The notes: generated by a model from the letters alone, not told the origin. A stretch of DNA of 64,000 nt from Burkholderia sp. NRF60-BP8 (GCF_001522585.2 NZ_CP013373.1:2294001-2358000), one strand, 5' to 3'. Shown: positions 9,494-18,568, counted from the stretch's first letter. Translations and numbers: made by a program.

Positions 9494-12010
9494 ATGTTGA
9501 CCGATCGGCTTTTCGCACGCTCGGCGCGACCGCCGGGCCCGCCGGCGGAGTCGCAGCCGTCCCGTTGGCACCACGGACCGTGGTGGTCCAACTCCTATTT
9601 GCTGACGCCGCTGCTGTCGATTCTGGTGTTCCTCGTCGTGATGAGCCTCATCCTGTGGAGCCTCAACCGGCGCGAACAGCAGCAGCAGGAAGACACCCTG
9701 TTTCGCAACGTCGCGTGGGCCCAGCAGCAGATCCGCCTGTCGATGACGGGCGCGCAGGAACAACTGCAGGCGCTGTCGCGCGACCTCGCGTCCGGCCGCC
9801 TCGACCAGAACGCGTTCCAGATGGCCGTTGCGGACGTGATGCAGACGCATCCTGAAATCCTCTACCTGAACTGGTACACGGCGCCGGGCGTGCAGCGCTG
9901 GCCGGCCGTGCATCCGCCGCTGCTCGGCCAGCGGCTCGCGAAGCCCGGCGACGCGCAGATGCAGGACGCCGTGCGCGGCGCGTACGACGAGGCGCGCAAC
10001 ACGCGCCGCCAGGCCTATTCGCCGCTGATCTACGACGACTTCGGCAACGGCTTCATCACGTTGCAGACGCCGGTGATGCGCGGCGACCGCGAATATCTCG
10101 GCTCGATCGCCGCGGTGTTCTCGGTCGAGGGCATCCTGAAGCACGACATCCCGCAGGAACTGTCGTCGAAGTACAAGATCTCGATCACCGACTCGAACAA
10201 CCGCGAACTGTCGTCCACGTCGACGCGCCCGCGCCTGCCGCGCGACTCGCACTACGACCTCCCGCTCGACCCGCCCGGCCAGGGACTGACGGTGCGCGTG
10301 TATGCGTTCCCGCAGCTCACGAACCTGACCAACAACACGCTCGTGTGGCTGGTCGCCGGCCTGTCGTGCTTCGTGCTGTGGAGCCTCTGGAGCCTGTGGA
10401 AGCACACACGCCAGCGCTTCGAGGCGCAGCAGGCGCTGTACGCGGAAGCATTCTTCCGCCGCGCGATGGAGAACTCGGTGCTGATCGGCATGCGCGTGCT
10501 CGACATGCACGGCCGCATCACGCACGTGAACCCGGCGTTCTGCCGGATGACGGGCTGGGACGAAACGGATCTCGTCGGCAAGGTTGCGCCGTTCCCGTAC
10601 TGGCCGCGCGACGCCTACCCGGAAATGCAGCGCCAACTCGACATGACGCTGCGCGGCAAGGCGCCGAGTTCGGGCTTCGAGCTGCGCGTGCGCCGCAAGA
10701 ACGGCACGCTGTTCCATGCGCGCCTGTACGTATCGCCGCTGATCGACAGTTCGGGCCGCCAGACCGGCTGGATGTCGTCGATGACCGACATCACCGAGCC
10801 GAAGCGCGCGCGAGAAGAGCTGGCGGCCGCGCACGAACGCTTCACGACGGTGCTCGAAAGCCTCGACGCCGCGGTGTCGGTGCTCGCCGCCGACGAAGCC
10901 GAGCTGCTGTTCGCGAACCGCTACTACCGCCACCTGTTCGGCATTCGCCCGGACGGCCACCTCGAATTGTCCGGCGGCGGCTTCGACCGCGCGCAGGCAT
11001 CGTCCGACTCGATCGACATGGTCGACGCGTTCGCGGGCCTGCCGGCCTCCGCGCTGACCAGCAGCACGGCCGATGCGCAGGAGGTGTACGTCGAGAGCAT
11101 CCAGAAGTGGTTCGAAGTGCGTCGCCAGTACATCCAGTGGGTGGACGGCCACCTCGCGCAGATGCAGATCGCGACCGACATCACGACCCGCAAGAAGGCA
11201 CAGGAACTCGCGCACCAGCAGGAAGAAAAGCTGCAGTTCACGAGCCGATTGATGACGATGGGTGAAATGGCGTCGTCGATTGCTCACGAATTGAATCAGC
11301 CGCTCGCCGCGATCAACAACTACTGCTCGGGCACGCTCGCGCTCGTGAAGAGCGGCCGCGGCACGCCCGAGACGCTGCAGCCCGCGCTGGAAAAGACCGC
11401 GCAGCAGGCGCTGCGCGCGGGGATGATCGTCAAGCGGATCCGCGAATTCGTGAAGCGCAGCGAGCCGAAGCGCCAGCCGGCGCGGGTCGCGGACATCGTC
11501 GCCGACGCGGTCGGGCTCGCCGAAATCGAGGCCAGAAAGCGCAGGATCCGGATCGTCACGGAAATCCTCGCAAGAATGCCTATTATTTATGTCGACCCCG
11601 TGCTGATCGAACAGGTGCTGATGAACCTGATGAAGAACGCAGCCGAGGCGATGGCCGACGTGAAGCCGGCGTCGGCGGACGGCGTGATCCGCGTCGTCGC
11701 CGACATCGATGCGGGCTTCGTCGACATCCGCGTGATCGACCAGGGCCCGGGCGTCGACGAAGCGACGGCCGAGCGCCTGTTCGAACCGTTTTACAGCACC
11801 AAGTCCGACGGCATGGGCATGGGGCTGAACATCTGCCGTTCGATCATCGAATCGCATCGGGGGCGTCTGTGGGTGGTCAACAACGTCGAGCCGGATGGCC
11901 GCATTTCCGGCGCGACGTTCCACTGCAGCCTGCCCATTGGGGAACCCGCTGATCTCGGCCAAGGGGGGCGCGAGGCATCGGCATCACATACCGTTACGGG
12001 AGAACTATGA
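9494..12010 (+). CDS. Membrane-bound PAS sensor histidine kinase (DctB/FixL-like)
   Basis: Sensor kinase that autophosphorylates on histidine and passes phosphate to the adjacent regulator. In the 838-residue protein, TM1 is at ~35-57 and an extracytoplasmic region at ~60-278 resembles a Cache-type sensor. TM2 (~281-302) precedes a PAS domain (~320-435), a second, weaker PAS-like region (~445-565), the dimerisation domain with the phosphoacceptor H598 in SSIAHELNQP, and a HATPase with the N box NLMKNAAEAM and a GMGMGL G box. The ligand is unknown. The ATG at 9494 is preferred; the frame extends upstream without a membrane-protein-like sequence. The stop overlaps the regulator start by 4 bp (ATGA), implying translational coupling. 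It is divergent from aceE, but a link to pyruvate metabolism is only a guess. Confidence 0.85.
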   Translation: MLTDRLFARSARPPGPPAESQPSRWHHGPWWSNSYLLTPLLSILVFLVVMSLILWSLNRREQQQQEDTLFRNVAWAQQQIRLSMTGAQEQLQALSRDLASGRLDQNAFQMAVADVMQTHPEILYLNWYTAPGVQRWPAVHPPLLGQRLAKPGDAQMQDAVRGAYDEARNTRRQAYSPLIYDDFGNGFITLQTPVMRGDREYLGSIAAVFSVEGILKHDIPQELSSKYKISITDSNNRELSSTSTRPRLPRDSHYDLPLDPPGQGLTVRVYAFPQLTNLTNNTLVWLVAGLSCFVLWSLWSLWKHTRQRFEAQQALYAEAFFRRAMENSVLIGMRVLDMHGRITHVNPAFCRMTGWDETDLVGKVAPFPYWPRDAYPEMQRQLDMTLRGKAPSSGFELRVRRKNGTLFHARLYVSPLIDSSGRQTGWMSSMTDITEPKRAREELAAAHERFTTVLESLDAAVSVLAADEAELLFANRYYRHLFGIRPDGHLELSGGGFDRAQASSDSIDMVDAFAGLPASALTSSTADAQEVYVESIQKWFEVRRQYIQWVDGHLAQMQIATDITTRKKAQELAHQQEEKLQFTSRLMTMGEMASSIAHELNQPLAAINNYCSGTLALVKSGRGTPETLQPALEKTAQQALRAGMIVKRIREFVKRSEPKRQPARVADIVADAVGLAEIEARKRRIRIVTEILARMPIIYVDPVLIEQVLMNLMKNAAEAMADVKPASADGVIRVVADIDAGFVDIRVIDQGPGVDEATAERLFEPFYSTKSDGMGMGLNICRSIIESHRGRLWVVNNVEPDGRISGATFHCSLPIGEPADLGQGGREASASHTVTGEL

Positions 12011-12645
12011 ATAGCCCTGTCACCACCACTCAGGAAACCGTCTTCGTCGTCGACGACGACGAGGCCGTACGGGACTCGCTGCGCTGGCTGCTGGAGGCGA
12101 ACGGCTATCGCGTTCAATGCTTCTCGAGCGCCGAGCAGTTCCTCGATGCGTACCAGCCGGCGCAGCAGGCCGGCCAGATCGCGTGCCTGATCCTCGACGT
12201 GCGGATGTCGGGCATGAGCGGCCTCGAATTGCAGGAACGCCTGATCGCCGACAACGCCGCGCTGCCGATCATCTTCGTCACCGGTCACGGCGACGTGCCG
12301 ATGGCCGTGTCGACGATGAAAAAGGGAGCGATGGACTTTATCGAGAAACCGTTCGACGAAGCCGAGCTGCGCAAGCTCGTCGAGCGGATGCTCGACAAGG
12401 CCCGAAGCGAAAGCAAGAGCGTCCAGGAACAGCGTGCCGCGAGCGAACGCCTGTCGAAGCTGACCGCGCGCGAGCAGCAGGTGCTCGAGCGGATCATCGC
12501 GGGCCGCCTGAACAAGCAGATCGCCGACGACCTCGGCATCAGCATCAAGACGGTCGAGGCGCACCGCGCGAACATCATGGAAAAGCTCAACGTCAACACG
12601 GTGGCCGACCTGCTGCGCCTCGCGCTGTCGAAGAAACAGGCCTGA
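12007..12645 (+). CDS. FixJ-family response regulator (receiver + LuxR-type HTH)
   Basis: DNA-binding output partner of the upstream kinase. The 212-residue protein has a receiver domain (~10-125) with the acidic pocket D16-D18, phosphoacceptor D64 in LILDVRM and lysine K in IEKPF. A LuxR/FixJ helix-turn-helix follows (~150-205, LTAREQQVLERI...KTVEAHRANIMEKL). This layout matches FixJ/TtrR-type activators. The ATG at 12007 overlaps the kinase stop. Target genes are not evident; neither folD downstream (246 bp away) nor aceE carries an obvious repeat operator for it. Confidence 0.9.
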   Translation: MNSPVTTTQETVFVVDDDEAVRDSLRWLLEANGYRVQCFSSAEQFLDAYQPAQQAGQIACLILDVRMSGMSGLELQERLIADNAALPIIFVTGHGDVPMAVSTMKKGAMDFIEKPFDEAELRKLVERMLDKARSESKSVQEQRAASERLSKLTAREQQVLERIIAGRLNKQIADDLGISIKTVEAHRANIMEKLNVNTVADLLRLALSKKQA

Positions 12646-12815
12646 GCGCGTTTTCCGGCGGCACGCGCCACCGCGGCCGCCCGGCCCGCAATCGGTGTTT
12701 GCCGCCCCGCGCGATGCGGCCCACTCGCGCGGCGGCGGCCGCTCCTCCCGGCGCACGCGCGCCGCGGCCATGACGCTTCCCGTTGATTCGCTGTCGGACG
12801 GCAGCAGGCGAACGG

Positions 12816-12821
12816 TATAAT
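12816..12821 (+). promoter_or_regulatory. Putative -10 element upstream of folD
   Basis: A perfect TATAAT lies 70 bp before the folD ATG. No convincing -35 hexamer sits 16-18 bp upstream, so this is a partial match only. Confidence 0.35.
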
Positions 12822-12890
12822 TACGTGCTTTGCTACGGCGCTTCGGGCGCCGTACGCCCGCATTCCAACTTCCCGGCAGGACCCACCACC

Positions 12891-13751
12891 ATGACAGCCC
12901 TCCTCATCGACGGCAACGCCCTTTCGAAGACCCTGCGCGGTCAGGCCGCCGAACGCGCCGCCGCGCTGACCGCCCGCGGCCACCAGCCCGGTCTCGCGGT
13001 GATCCTCGTCGGCGCCAACCCGGCGAGCGAAGTCTACGTGCGCAACAAGATCAAGGCATGCGAGGACAACGGCTTCTTCTCGCTGAAGGATGCGTACCCG
13101 GCCACGCTGTCGGAAGCCGACCTGCTCGCGCGCATTGACGAACTGAACCGCGATCCGAAGATCCACGGCATCCTGGTCCAGTTGCCGCTGCCCGCGCATA
13201 TCGACAGCCACAAGGTGATCGAGGCGATCGCGCCGGAGAAGGACGTCGACGGCTTTCACGTCGCGAACGCCGGTGCGCTGATGACCGGCAAGCCGCTGTT
13301 CCGCCCGTGCACGCCGTACGGCGTGATGAAGATGTTCGAAGCGCACGGCATTGCGCTGCAAGGCGCGAACGCGGTCGTGATCGGCCGCTCGAACATCGTC
13401 GGCAAGCCGATGGCGATGATGCTGCTCGACGCCGGCGCGACCGTGACGATCTGCCACAGCAAGACGCGCGACCTCGCCGCGCATACGCGCCAGGCCGACA
13501 TCGTGGTCGCCGCGGTCGGCAAGCGCAACATCCTGACCGCCGACATGGTGAAGCCGGGCGCGACGGTGATCGACGTCGGCATGAACCGCGACGACGCGGG
13601 CAAGCTGTGCGGCGACGTCGATTTCGCGGGCGTGAAGGAAGTCGCCGGCTACATCACGCCGGTGCCGGGCGGCGTCGGCCCGATGACCATCACGATGCTG
13701 CTGATCAACACGATCGAATCCGCCGAACGCGCCGCTGCCGCCGCAGCCTGA
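12891..13751 (+). CDS. folD: Bifunctional methylenetetrahydrofolate dehydrogenase/cyclohydrolase
   Basis: FolD interconverts 5,10-methylene-THF, 5,10-methenyl-THF and 10-formyl-THF in one-carbon metabolism, using NADP+. The 286-residue protein has family motifs in order: the [13 protein letters not shown] segment with the catalytic lysine, DGFHVANAG, the dinucleotide-binding [11 protein letters not shown] and the signature [10 protein letters not shown]. The ATG at 12891 gives [13 protein letters not shown], matching the family length. The frame is open to 12783, but upstream codons do not look like FolD. Probably monocistronic; the peptidase gene follows after 246 bp. Confidence 0.96.
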   Translation: MTALLIDGNALSKTLRGQAAERAAALTARGHQPGLAVILVGANPASEVYVRNKIKACEDNGFFSLKDAYPATLSEADLLARIDELNRDPKIHGILVQLPLPAHIDSHKVIEAIAPEKDVDGFHVANAGALMTGKPLFRPCTPYGVMKMFEAHGIALQGANAVVIGRSNIVGKPMAMMLLDAGATVTICHSKTRDLAAHTRQADIVVAAVGKRNILTADMVKPGATVIDVGMNRDDAGKLCGDVDFAGVKEVAGYITPVPGGVGPMTITMLLINTIESAERAAAAAA

Positions 13752-13873
13752 CGCTCCACTCGCTCAGCCGGCGCGCGATTGCGTGCGCCGGCGCCTCGCC
13801 AGCCGCAGTCGCGCGGCTGCATCGCGCCAGCCGGCACGTCCGACGCCGCGCATCCGACCCTGCGTCAATCGCG

Positions 13874-13890
13874 TCGTTAGAAACTAACGA
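13874..13890. promoter_or_regulatory. 17-bp perfect palindrome upstream of the oligopeptidase promoter
   Basis: TCGTTAGAAACTAACGA has two perfect 7-bp arms around a 3-nt centre. It abuts the -35 element of the proposed promoter at 13891-13919, a position suited to an operator. The odd-length, A/T-containing palindrome resembles TetR- or MarR-type sites, but no regulator gene is adjacent. Confidence 0.5.
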
Positions 13891-13919
13891 TTGGAAAGCG
13901 CGCGATGCGCCCCAATAAT
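13891..13919 (+). promoter_or_regulatory. Putative promoter of the M3 oligopeptidase gene
   Basis: TTGGAA (13891-13896) and AATAAT (13914-13919, five of six) are spaced by exactly 17 bp, with the start codon about 80 bp downstream. Confidence 0.5.
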
Positions 13920-13997
13920 GTCGGTATCGGGCGCGCTCGCGCCCAGCCGCCGTTACCCTTTTCATCCCGGTTCATCCGGCAACAGACAGGGAGTCTT

Positions 13998-16085
13998 ATG
14001 TCCGCCAGCGCCAATACCAATCCGCTCCTCGACTTCTCCGGCCTGCCCCGTTTCGGCGAGATCCGCCCGGAGCACGTGACGCCCGCGCTCGACACGCTGC
14101 TCGACGCCGCCAGCCGCGCGGTCGAAGCGGCGAGCGCGAGCGACACGCCGTCGACCTGGGCCGCCGTCGTCGAGACGGTCGAGCAGGCCACGGAGCCGCT
14201 CGGCCGTGCGTGGGGCATCGTCGGCCACCTGAACGCGGTCGCCGACACGCCCGAACTGCGGGCTGCCTACGGTGAAAACCTGCCGCGCGTGACCGAGTTC
14301 TGGTCGAGCGTCGGCCAGAATCTCGCGCTGTACGAAAAGTACAAGGCGATCGCCGCGAGCGCCGAATACGCGACGCTGTCCGTTGAGCGCAAGAAGATCC
14401 TCGACAATGCGCTGCGCGACTTCCGCCTGTCGGGCGCCGAGCTGCCCGAGGACCAGAAGCCGCGCTTCGCGGAACTGCAGGAACAGCAGGCCGCGCTGTC
14501 GAAGGCGTTCTCCGATCACGTGCTCGACGCGACCAACGCGTACGCATATTTCGCGAAGGACGAAGCCGAGCTGGCCGGCCTGCCCGGCGACGCGATCGAG
14601 GCCGCCCGCGAAGCCGCGCAGAAGGACGGCAAGGAAGGCTGGAAATTCACACTGCATTTCCCGTCGTATTTCCCGGTGCTGCAGTACGCCGACGACCGCG
14701 CGCTGCGCGAGACGCTCTATCGCGCCTATGCGACCCGCGCGTCGGAACTCGGGCCGCAGTACGGCGACGGCAAGGCCGAATGGGACAACACGGCGATCGT
14801 CGCCGACGCGCTGAAGCTGCGCCGCGAAGAGGCGCAGATGCTCGGCTATCGCAACTTCGCCGAAGTCTCGCTCGCGCCGAAGATGGCCGAATCGCCGCAG
14901 CAGGTGATCGCGTTCCTCGAGGATCTCGCGACGCGCGCACGCCCGCACGCGGAGAAAGACTGGGACGAGCTGCGCACGTTCGCCGCGAAGGAACTCGGCC
15001 TCGCCGAACTCGCGCCGTGGGACGTCGCGTACGCGGCCGAAAAGCTCCGCCAGCAGCGCTATGCGTTCTCGGAAAACGAGGTCAAGCAGTACTTCCCGGA
15101 ACCCGCCGCGCTGAAGGGCCTGTTCACCGTCACCGAAACGCTGTTCGGCGTGCGTATCAAGCCGGACGACGCGCCGGTATGGCACAAGGACGTGCGCTTC
15201 TTCCGCGTCGAGAATCGCGACGGCTCGCTCGTCGCACAGTTCTATCTCGACCTGTACGCGCGCGAAGGCAAGCGCGGCGGCGCGTGGATGGACGACGCCC
15301 GTTCGCGCGCGAAGCGCGGCAGCGACGTGCAGACGCCGGTCGCGTACCTGACCTGCAACTTCTCCGCGCCGGTCGGCGGCAAGCCCGCGTGCTTCACGCA
15401 CGACGAGGTCATCACGCTGTTCCATGAATTCGGCCACGGGCTGCATCACATGCTGACGCGCGTCGACGAACTCGGCGTGTCGGGCATCAACGGCGTCGAG
15501 TGGGATGCGGTCGAACTGCCGTCGCAGTTCATGGAAAACTTCTGCTGGGAATGGGACGTGCTGTCGTCGATGTCGTCGCACGTCGATACGGGCGCCGCGC
15601 TGCCGCGCGAGCTGTTCGACAAGATGATCGCCGCGAAGAACTTCCAGAGCGGGCTCGGCACGCTGCGCCAGATCGTGTTCTCGATGTTCGACATGCTGCT
15701 GCACGTCGACTTCGATCCGGCCGGCGCCACCGGCGTGACCGCGTTCGCGCGCGAGATCAACGAGCGCTACCACGTGATCCCGCAGGCCGCGTTCTCGCGC
15801 TGGCCCAACACGTTCAGCCACATCTTCGCGGGCGGCTACGCGGCCGGCTACTACAGCTACAAGTGGGCCGAAGTGCTGTCGGCCGATGCGTACGCGGCGT
15901 TCGAGGAAGCGGCCGCCGCCAGCGGCAGCGTGCTCGACGCGGCAACCGGCACGCGCTATCGCCGCGAAATCCTCGAGGTCGGCGGCAGCCGTCCGGCGAT
16001 GGAGTCGTTCAAGGCGTTCCGCGGCCGCGAGCCGCAGATCGACGCGCTGCTGCGCCACAACGGGATGGCCGCGCCCGCGCACTGA
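13998..16085 (+). CDS. prlC: Oligopeptidase A-type zinc metallopeptidase (M3 family)
   Basis: Cytoplasmic thimet-type oligopeptidase that degrades short peptides, including cleaved signal peptides. The 695-residue protein contains the zinc motif HEFGH at residues 476-480 (FHEFGHGLHHML), with the further zinc-ligand Glu expected in the downstream helix (ELPSQFMENF). There is no signal peptide. The ATG at 13998 (MSASANTNPLLDFSGL) is preceded by AGGGAG; the open frame upstream to 13905 is not family-like. A strong terminator follows at 16119-16144. The gene is convergent with dinB. Confidence 0.95.
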   Translation: MSASANTNPLLDFSGLPRFGEIRPEHVTPALDTLLDAASRAVEAASASDTPSTWAAVVETVEQATEPLGRAWGIVGHLNAVADTPELRAAYGENLPRVTEFWSSVGQNLALYEKYKAIAASAEYATLSVERKKILDNALRDFRLSGAELPEDQKPRFAELQEQQAALSKAFSDHVLDATNAYAYFAKDEAELAGLPGDAIEAAREAAQKDGKEGWKFTLHFPSYFPVLQYADDRALRETLYRAYATRASELGPQYGDGKAEWDNTAIVADALKLRREEAQMLGYRNFAEVSLAPKMAESPQQVIAFLEDLATRARPHAEKDWDELRTFAAKELGLAELAPWDVAYAAEKLRQQRYAFSENEVKQYFPEPAALKGLFTVTETLFGVRIKPDDAPVWHKDVRFFRVENRDGSLVAQFYLDLYAREGKRGGAWMDDARSRAKRGSDVQTPVAYLTCNFSAPVGGKPACFTHDEVITLFHEFGHGLHHMLTRVDELGVSGINGVEWDAVELPSQFMENFCWEWDVLSSMSSHVDTGAALPRELFDKMIAAKNFQSGLGTLRQIVFSMFDMLLHVDFDPAGATGVTAFAREINERYHVIPQAAFSRWPNTFSHIFAGGYAAGYYSYKWAEVLSADAYAAFEEAAAASGSVLDAATGTRYRREILEVGGSRPAMESFKAFRGREPQIDALLRHNGMAAPAH

Positions 16086-16118
16086 GCGCGCCGCCCGGCC
16101 GCGCCGGCAGCATCGACG

Positions 16119-16144
16119 GGCACCGCTTCGGCGGTGCCTTTTTT
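16119..16144 (+). terminator. Terminator between prlC and dinB
   Basis: The stem GGCACCGC/GCGGTGCC (16119-16126/16131-16138) with a stable TTCG loop is followed by six T residues. The T-run abuts the dinB stop codon at 16144-16146 on the opposite strand. Confidence 0.9.
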
Positions 16145-17358
16145 CATGGCGCGGGCGCTTCGTCCCCGGCGTCGGCCGCGTTGTCTGGCTCGCTCGTGCT
16201 GCCCGCTTGGCCGGGAACCTCCACGTGGTCGGCTTCGTCGTCGAACAGCAGGAATTGCCCGTGGCGCTCGGCCGTGTCCTCGTCGATACGCACGCCGACG
16301 CCGAGCAGCCGCACCGGCTGCGCGCGCCGCAACAACCCCTTCGCGAGCAGCGTGACGGCCGTCTCGGCATTCGTCGCGTCGGCCACGCACTCGACCGTCG
16401 TGCGCTGGAAATCGGCGAAGCGAATCTTCACGTACAGCTTGCGGATCGAACGCGCGGCGCCCGCGCGCTCGATCCGCGCGTCGAGTTGCACGACGAGGCG
16501 GCGGATTTCGTCCGCGCATTGCTCGAGCGTCGTCAGGTCGGTCACGTAGGTCGTCTCGACGCTGACCGACTTGCGCTCCTGATCGGCCTGCACCGGCCGC
16601 TCGTCGATCCCGCGCGACAGTTCGTACAGCCGCCGCCCGAACGCGCCGAACTCGCGGTGCAGGTCGATCAGCGGCCAGTCGCGCAACTGCGCGCAAGTCT
16701 GGATGCCGAGCCGGTCGAGCCGCGTGGCCGTCACCTTGCCGACGCCGTGCAGCTTGCGCACCGGCAACGCCGCAACGAACGCGTCGATCTCGTGCGGCCG
16801 CACGACGAACAGCCCGTCGGGCTTGTTCCAGTCGGATGCGATCTTCGCGATGAACTTGTTCGGCGCGACGCCCGCCGATACGGTCACGCCGACCGTGTCG
16901 CGCACCCGCTCGCGGATCTCGCGCGCAATCAGCGTCGCACTGCCCTGGCAACGTTCCGACCCGCTGACGTCGAGGTACGCCTCGTCGAGCGACAGCGGCT
17001 CGACGTCCGGCGTGTAGTCTCGATAGATCGCCATGATCTGCCGCGATGCCGCACGGTACTTGTCCATGGCGGACGGCAGGATCAGCAGGTCCGGACACTT
17101 GCGCATCGCCAGCGCCGACGACATCGCCGAATGCACGCCGTAGCGCCGCGCCTCGTAGTTGCAGGTCGCGATCACACCGCGCTGGTCGGGCCGGCCGCCG
17201 ACCGCGAGCGGCCGGTTGCGCAGCGACGGGTCGTCGCGCATCTCGACCGACGCGTAGAAGCAGTCGCAATCGCAGTGAATGATCTTGCGCGCGCGCGGCA
17301 GCGCGTCGCCCGGCGGCGGCGCGTGCGGATCGGCTGGCGAAATGATGGTCGGGCTCAC
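16144..17358 (-). CDS. dinB: DNA polymerase IV (Y-family, translesion)
   Basis: Error-prone Y-family polymerase that extends past damaged bases. The palm motifs are visible: HCDCDCFYASVEM near the N-terminus (first catalytic acidic residues), the YSxDEAYLDV-type motif as LSLDEAYLDVSG, and SAGVAPNKFIAKIASDWNKPDG. Thumb and little-finger regions follow. The GTG at 17358 is proposed as start, giving 404 residues. The frame continues to 17499, but that would place the LexA box at 17369-17384 inside the gene. No Shine-Dalgarno is seen before the GTG. The C-terminal ~30 residues are acidic and lack an obvious clamp-binding peptide. Confidence 0.9.
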   Translation of the reverse strand: MSPTIISPADPHAPPPGDALPRARKIIHCDCDCFYASVEMRDDPSLRNRPLAVGGRPDQRGVIATCNYEARRYGVHSAMSSALAMRKCPDLLILPSAMDKYRAASRQIMAIYRDYTPDVEPLSLDEAYLDVSGSERCQGSATLIAREIRERVRDTVGVTVSAGVAPNKFIAKIASDWNKPDGLFVVRPHEIDAFVAALPVRKLHGVGKVTATRLDRLGIQTCAQLRDWPLIDLHREFGAFGRRLYELSRGIDERPVQADQERKSVSVETTYVTDLTTLEQCADEIRRLVVQLDARIERAGAARSIRKLYVKIRFADFQRTTVECVADATNAETAVTLLAKGLLRRAQPVRLLGVGVRIDEDTAERHGQFLLFDDEADHVEVPGQAGSTSEPDNAADAGDEAPAP

Positions 17359-17368
17359 GGTGCCGATA

Positions 17369-17384
17369 CTGTACAAAAACACAG
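17369..17384 (-). promoter_or_regulatory. LexA (SOS) box of dinB
   Basis: CTGTACAAAAACACAG fits the CTGT-N8-ACAG LexA consensus exactly. It lies 10 bp upstream of the proposed dinB GTG. On the minus strand TACAGTAT overlaps the box edge and could be the -10 element, so LexA binding would block RNA polymerase directly. Confidence 0.85.
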
Positions 17385-17519
17385 TGCCGGTTTCAACTGC
17401 CGCGTACGTCCACTGCCGGCTGCGCCGTACCGGCCCGATTTGCGCGGATCGTATCGGCCGGGTTCGGGCAGCGGCGCCTATACTCGTCTGCCGCGACACA
17501 CGAAACGCAAAGGTGACGG

Positions 17520-18212
17520 ATGAAGACGATCGGACTGATCGGCGGCATGAGCTGGGAATCGTCAGCCGAGTACTACCGGATGATCAACCGGCACTCGAAG
17601 GCATTGCACGGCGGGCATCACAACGCGAAAAGCGTGCTGGTCACGGTCGACTTCGCCGAAATCGAAGCGCTGCAGCGCACGCACGACTGGGTCGCGCTCG
17701 GCGAACGGATGGCCGATGCCGCGCGCCAGCTCGAAGCGGCCGGCGCCGATCTCGTCGTCCTCACGACCAATACGATGCATCGCGTGCACGACGCGATCGA
17801 AGCCGCGGTGAAGCTGCCGTTCCTGCACATCGCCGATCCGACCGGCAACGCGCTGCGCGACGCGGGCGTCGAGCGCGTCGCCCTGCTCGGCACGCGCTAC
17901 ACGATGGAGTTGCCGTTCTACGCGGAGCGGCTGCGCGGGAAGTTCGGGCTCGACGTGCTGGTGCCGGACGAACGCGGGCGCGACGACGTGCACCGGATCA
18001 TCTACGACGAGCTGTGCCACGGCGTCGTCTCGGCGCCATCGCGCGCGACGTATGTGTCGATCATCGACCGACTGGCCGCGCGCGGCGCACAGGCCGTGAT
18101 CCTGGGCTGCACGGAAATCACGCTGCTGATCGGCGCGGACGATTCGCCGCTGCCGGTATTCGATACGACCGCGTTGCATGCGAAGGCGGCCGTCGAGTGG
18201 GCGGCGCGCTGA
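17520..18212 (+). CDS. Aspartate/glutamate racemase family protein lacking the first catalytic cysteine
   Basis: Member of the cofactor-independent Asp/Glu racemase superfamily, closest in sequence pattern to E. coli YgeA (MKTIGLIGGMSWESS start, FLHIADPTG, LLGTRYTME). The 230-residue length is normal. Racemases of this family use two cysteines. The second is present as C197 in LGCTE, but the first site reads LTTNTMH, with T82 (codon 17763-17765) where YgeA has Cys. Two-base racemisation is therefore unlikely as in the classic mechanism; an altered or one-sided reaction is possible. The gene starts 160 bp from dinB on the opposite strand and seems monocistronic, with the terminator at 18404-18430 downstream. 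Confidence 0.85.
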   Translation: MKTIGLIGGMSWESSAEYYRMINRHSKALHGGHHNAKSVLVTVDFAEIEALQRTHDWVALGERMADAARQLEAAGADLVVLTTNTMHRVHDAIEAAVKLPFLHIADPTGNALRDAGVERVALLGTRYTMELPFYAERLRGKFGLDVLVPDERGRDDVHRIIYDELCHGVVSAPSRATYVSIIDRLAARGAQAVILGCTEITLLIGADDSPLPVFDTTALHAKAAVEWAAR

Positions 18213-18403
18213 ACGACGCGCGCCGCCGCGTATCGCCATCGCCGCCGGATGCGGCTGAATACGGGCAAGGACCAGTGCGCGGTGCGGTCGGGCACGCCGA
18301 ACGCAACGGCCACGCGAGTCGACACGACGACCCGTCTGATCGAGAACGGCTGCCAGCCCAGGAGCCCGGGCGCGCCGAAATAACGGGCGGGCGCGGAAAA
18401 CAA

Positions 18404-18430
18404 AAAACCCGGCACGGAGCCGGGTTTTTG
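18404..18430 (-). terminator. Bidirectional terminator between the racemase gene and tRNA-fMet
   Basis: AAAAACCCGGC (18404-18414) pairs with GCCGGGTTTTT (18420-18430) around a 5-nt loop. Both strands end in a T-run, so it can stop tRNA transcription (minus) and the racemase mRNA (plus). Confidence 0.9.
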
Positions 18431-18479
18431 TCGACGAAGTGCGCATCGGTCAATTGCGCTGCACATCGTCTGGTGTGCT

Positions 18480-18556
18480 TGGTTGCGGGGACAGGATTTG
18501 AACCTGTGACCTTCGGGTTATGAGCCCGACGAGCTGCCAGACTGCTCCACCCCGCG
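18480..18556 (-). tRNA. Initiator tRNA-fMet (anticodon CAT)
   Basis: A 77-nt cloverleaf with encoded CCA end. The acceptor stem begins C-G-C-G-G-G-G and ends C-C-C-C-G-C-A, giving the unpaired C1/A72 that marks an initiator tRNA. The anticodon stem carries the three consecutive G-C pairs (GGG/CCC) around the CTCATAA loop that direct it to the ribosomal P site. A good sigma70 promoter lies at 18569-18597 and a terminator at 18404-18430. Confidence 0.97.
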
Positions 18557-18568
18557 TCAGAGAAATAA

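Noticed and set aside
9446..11962. 838-codon minus-strand frame opposite the sensor kinase
   Set aside because: Shadow of the kinase reading frame; no motifs.
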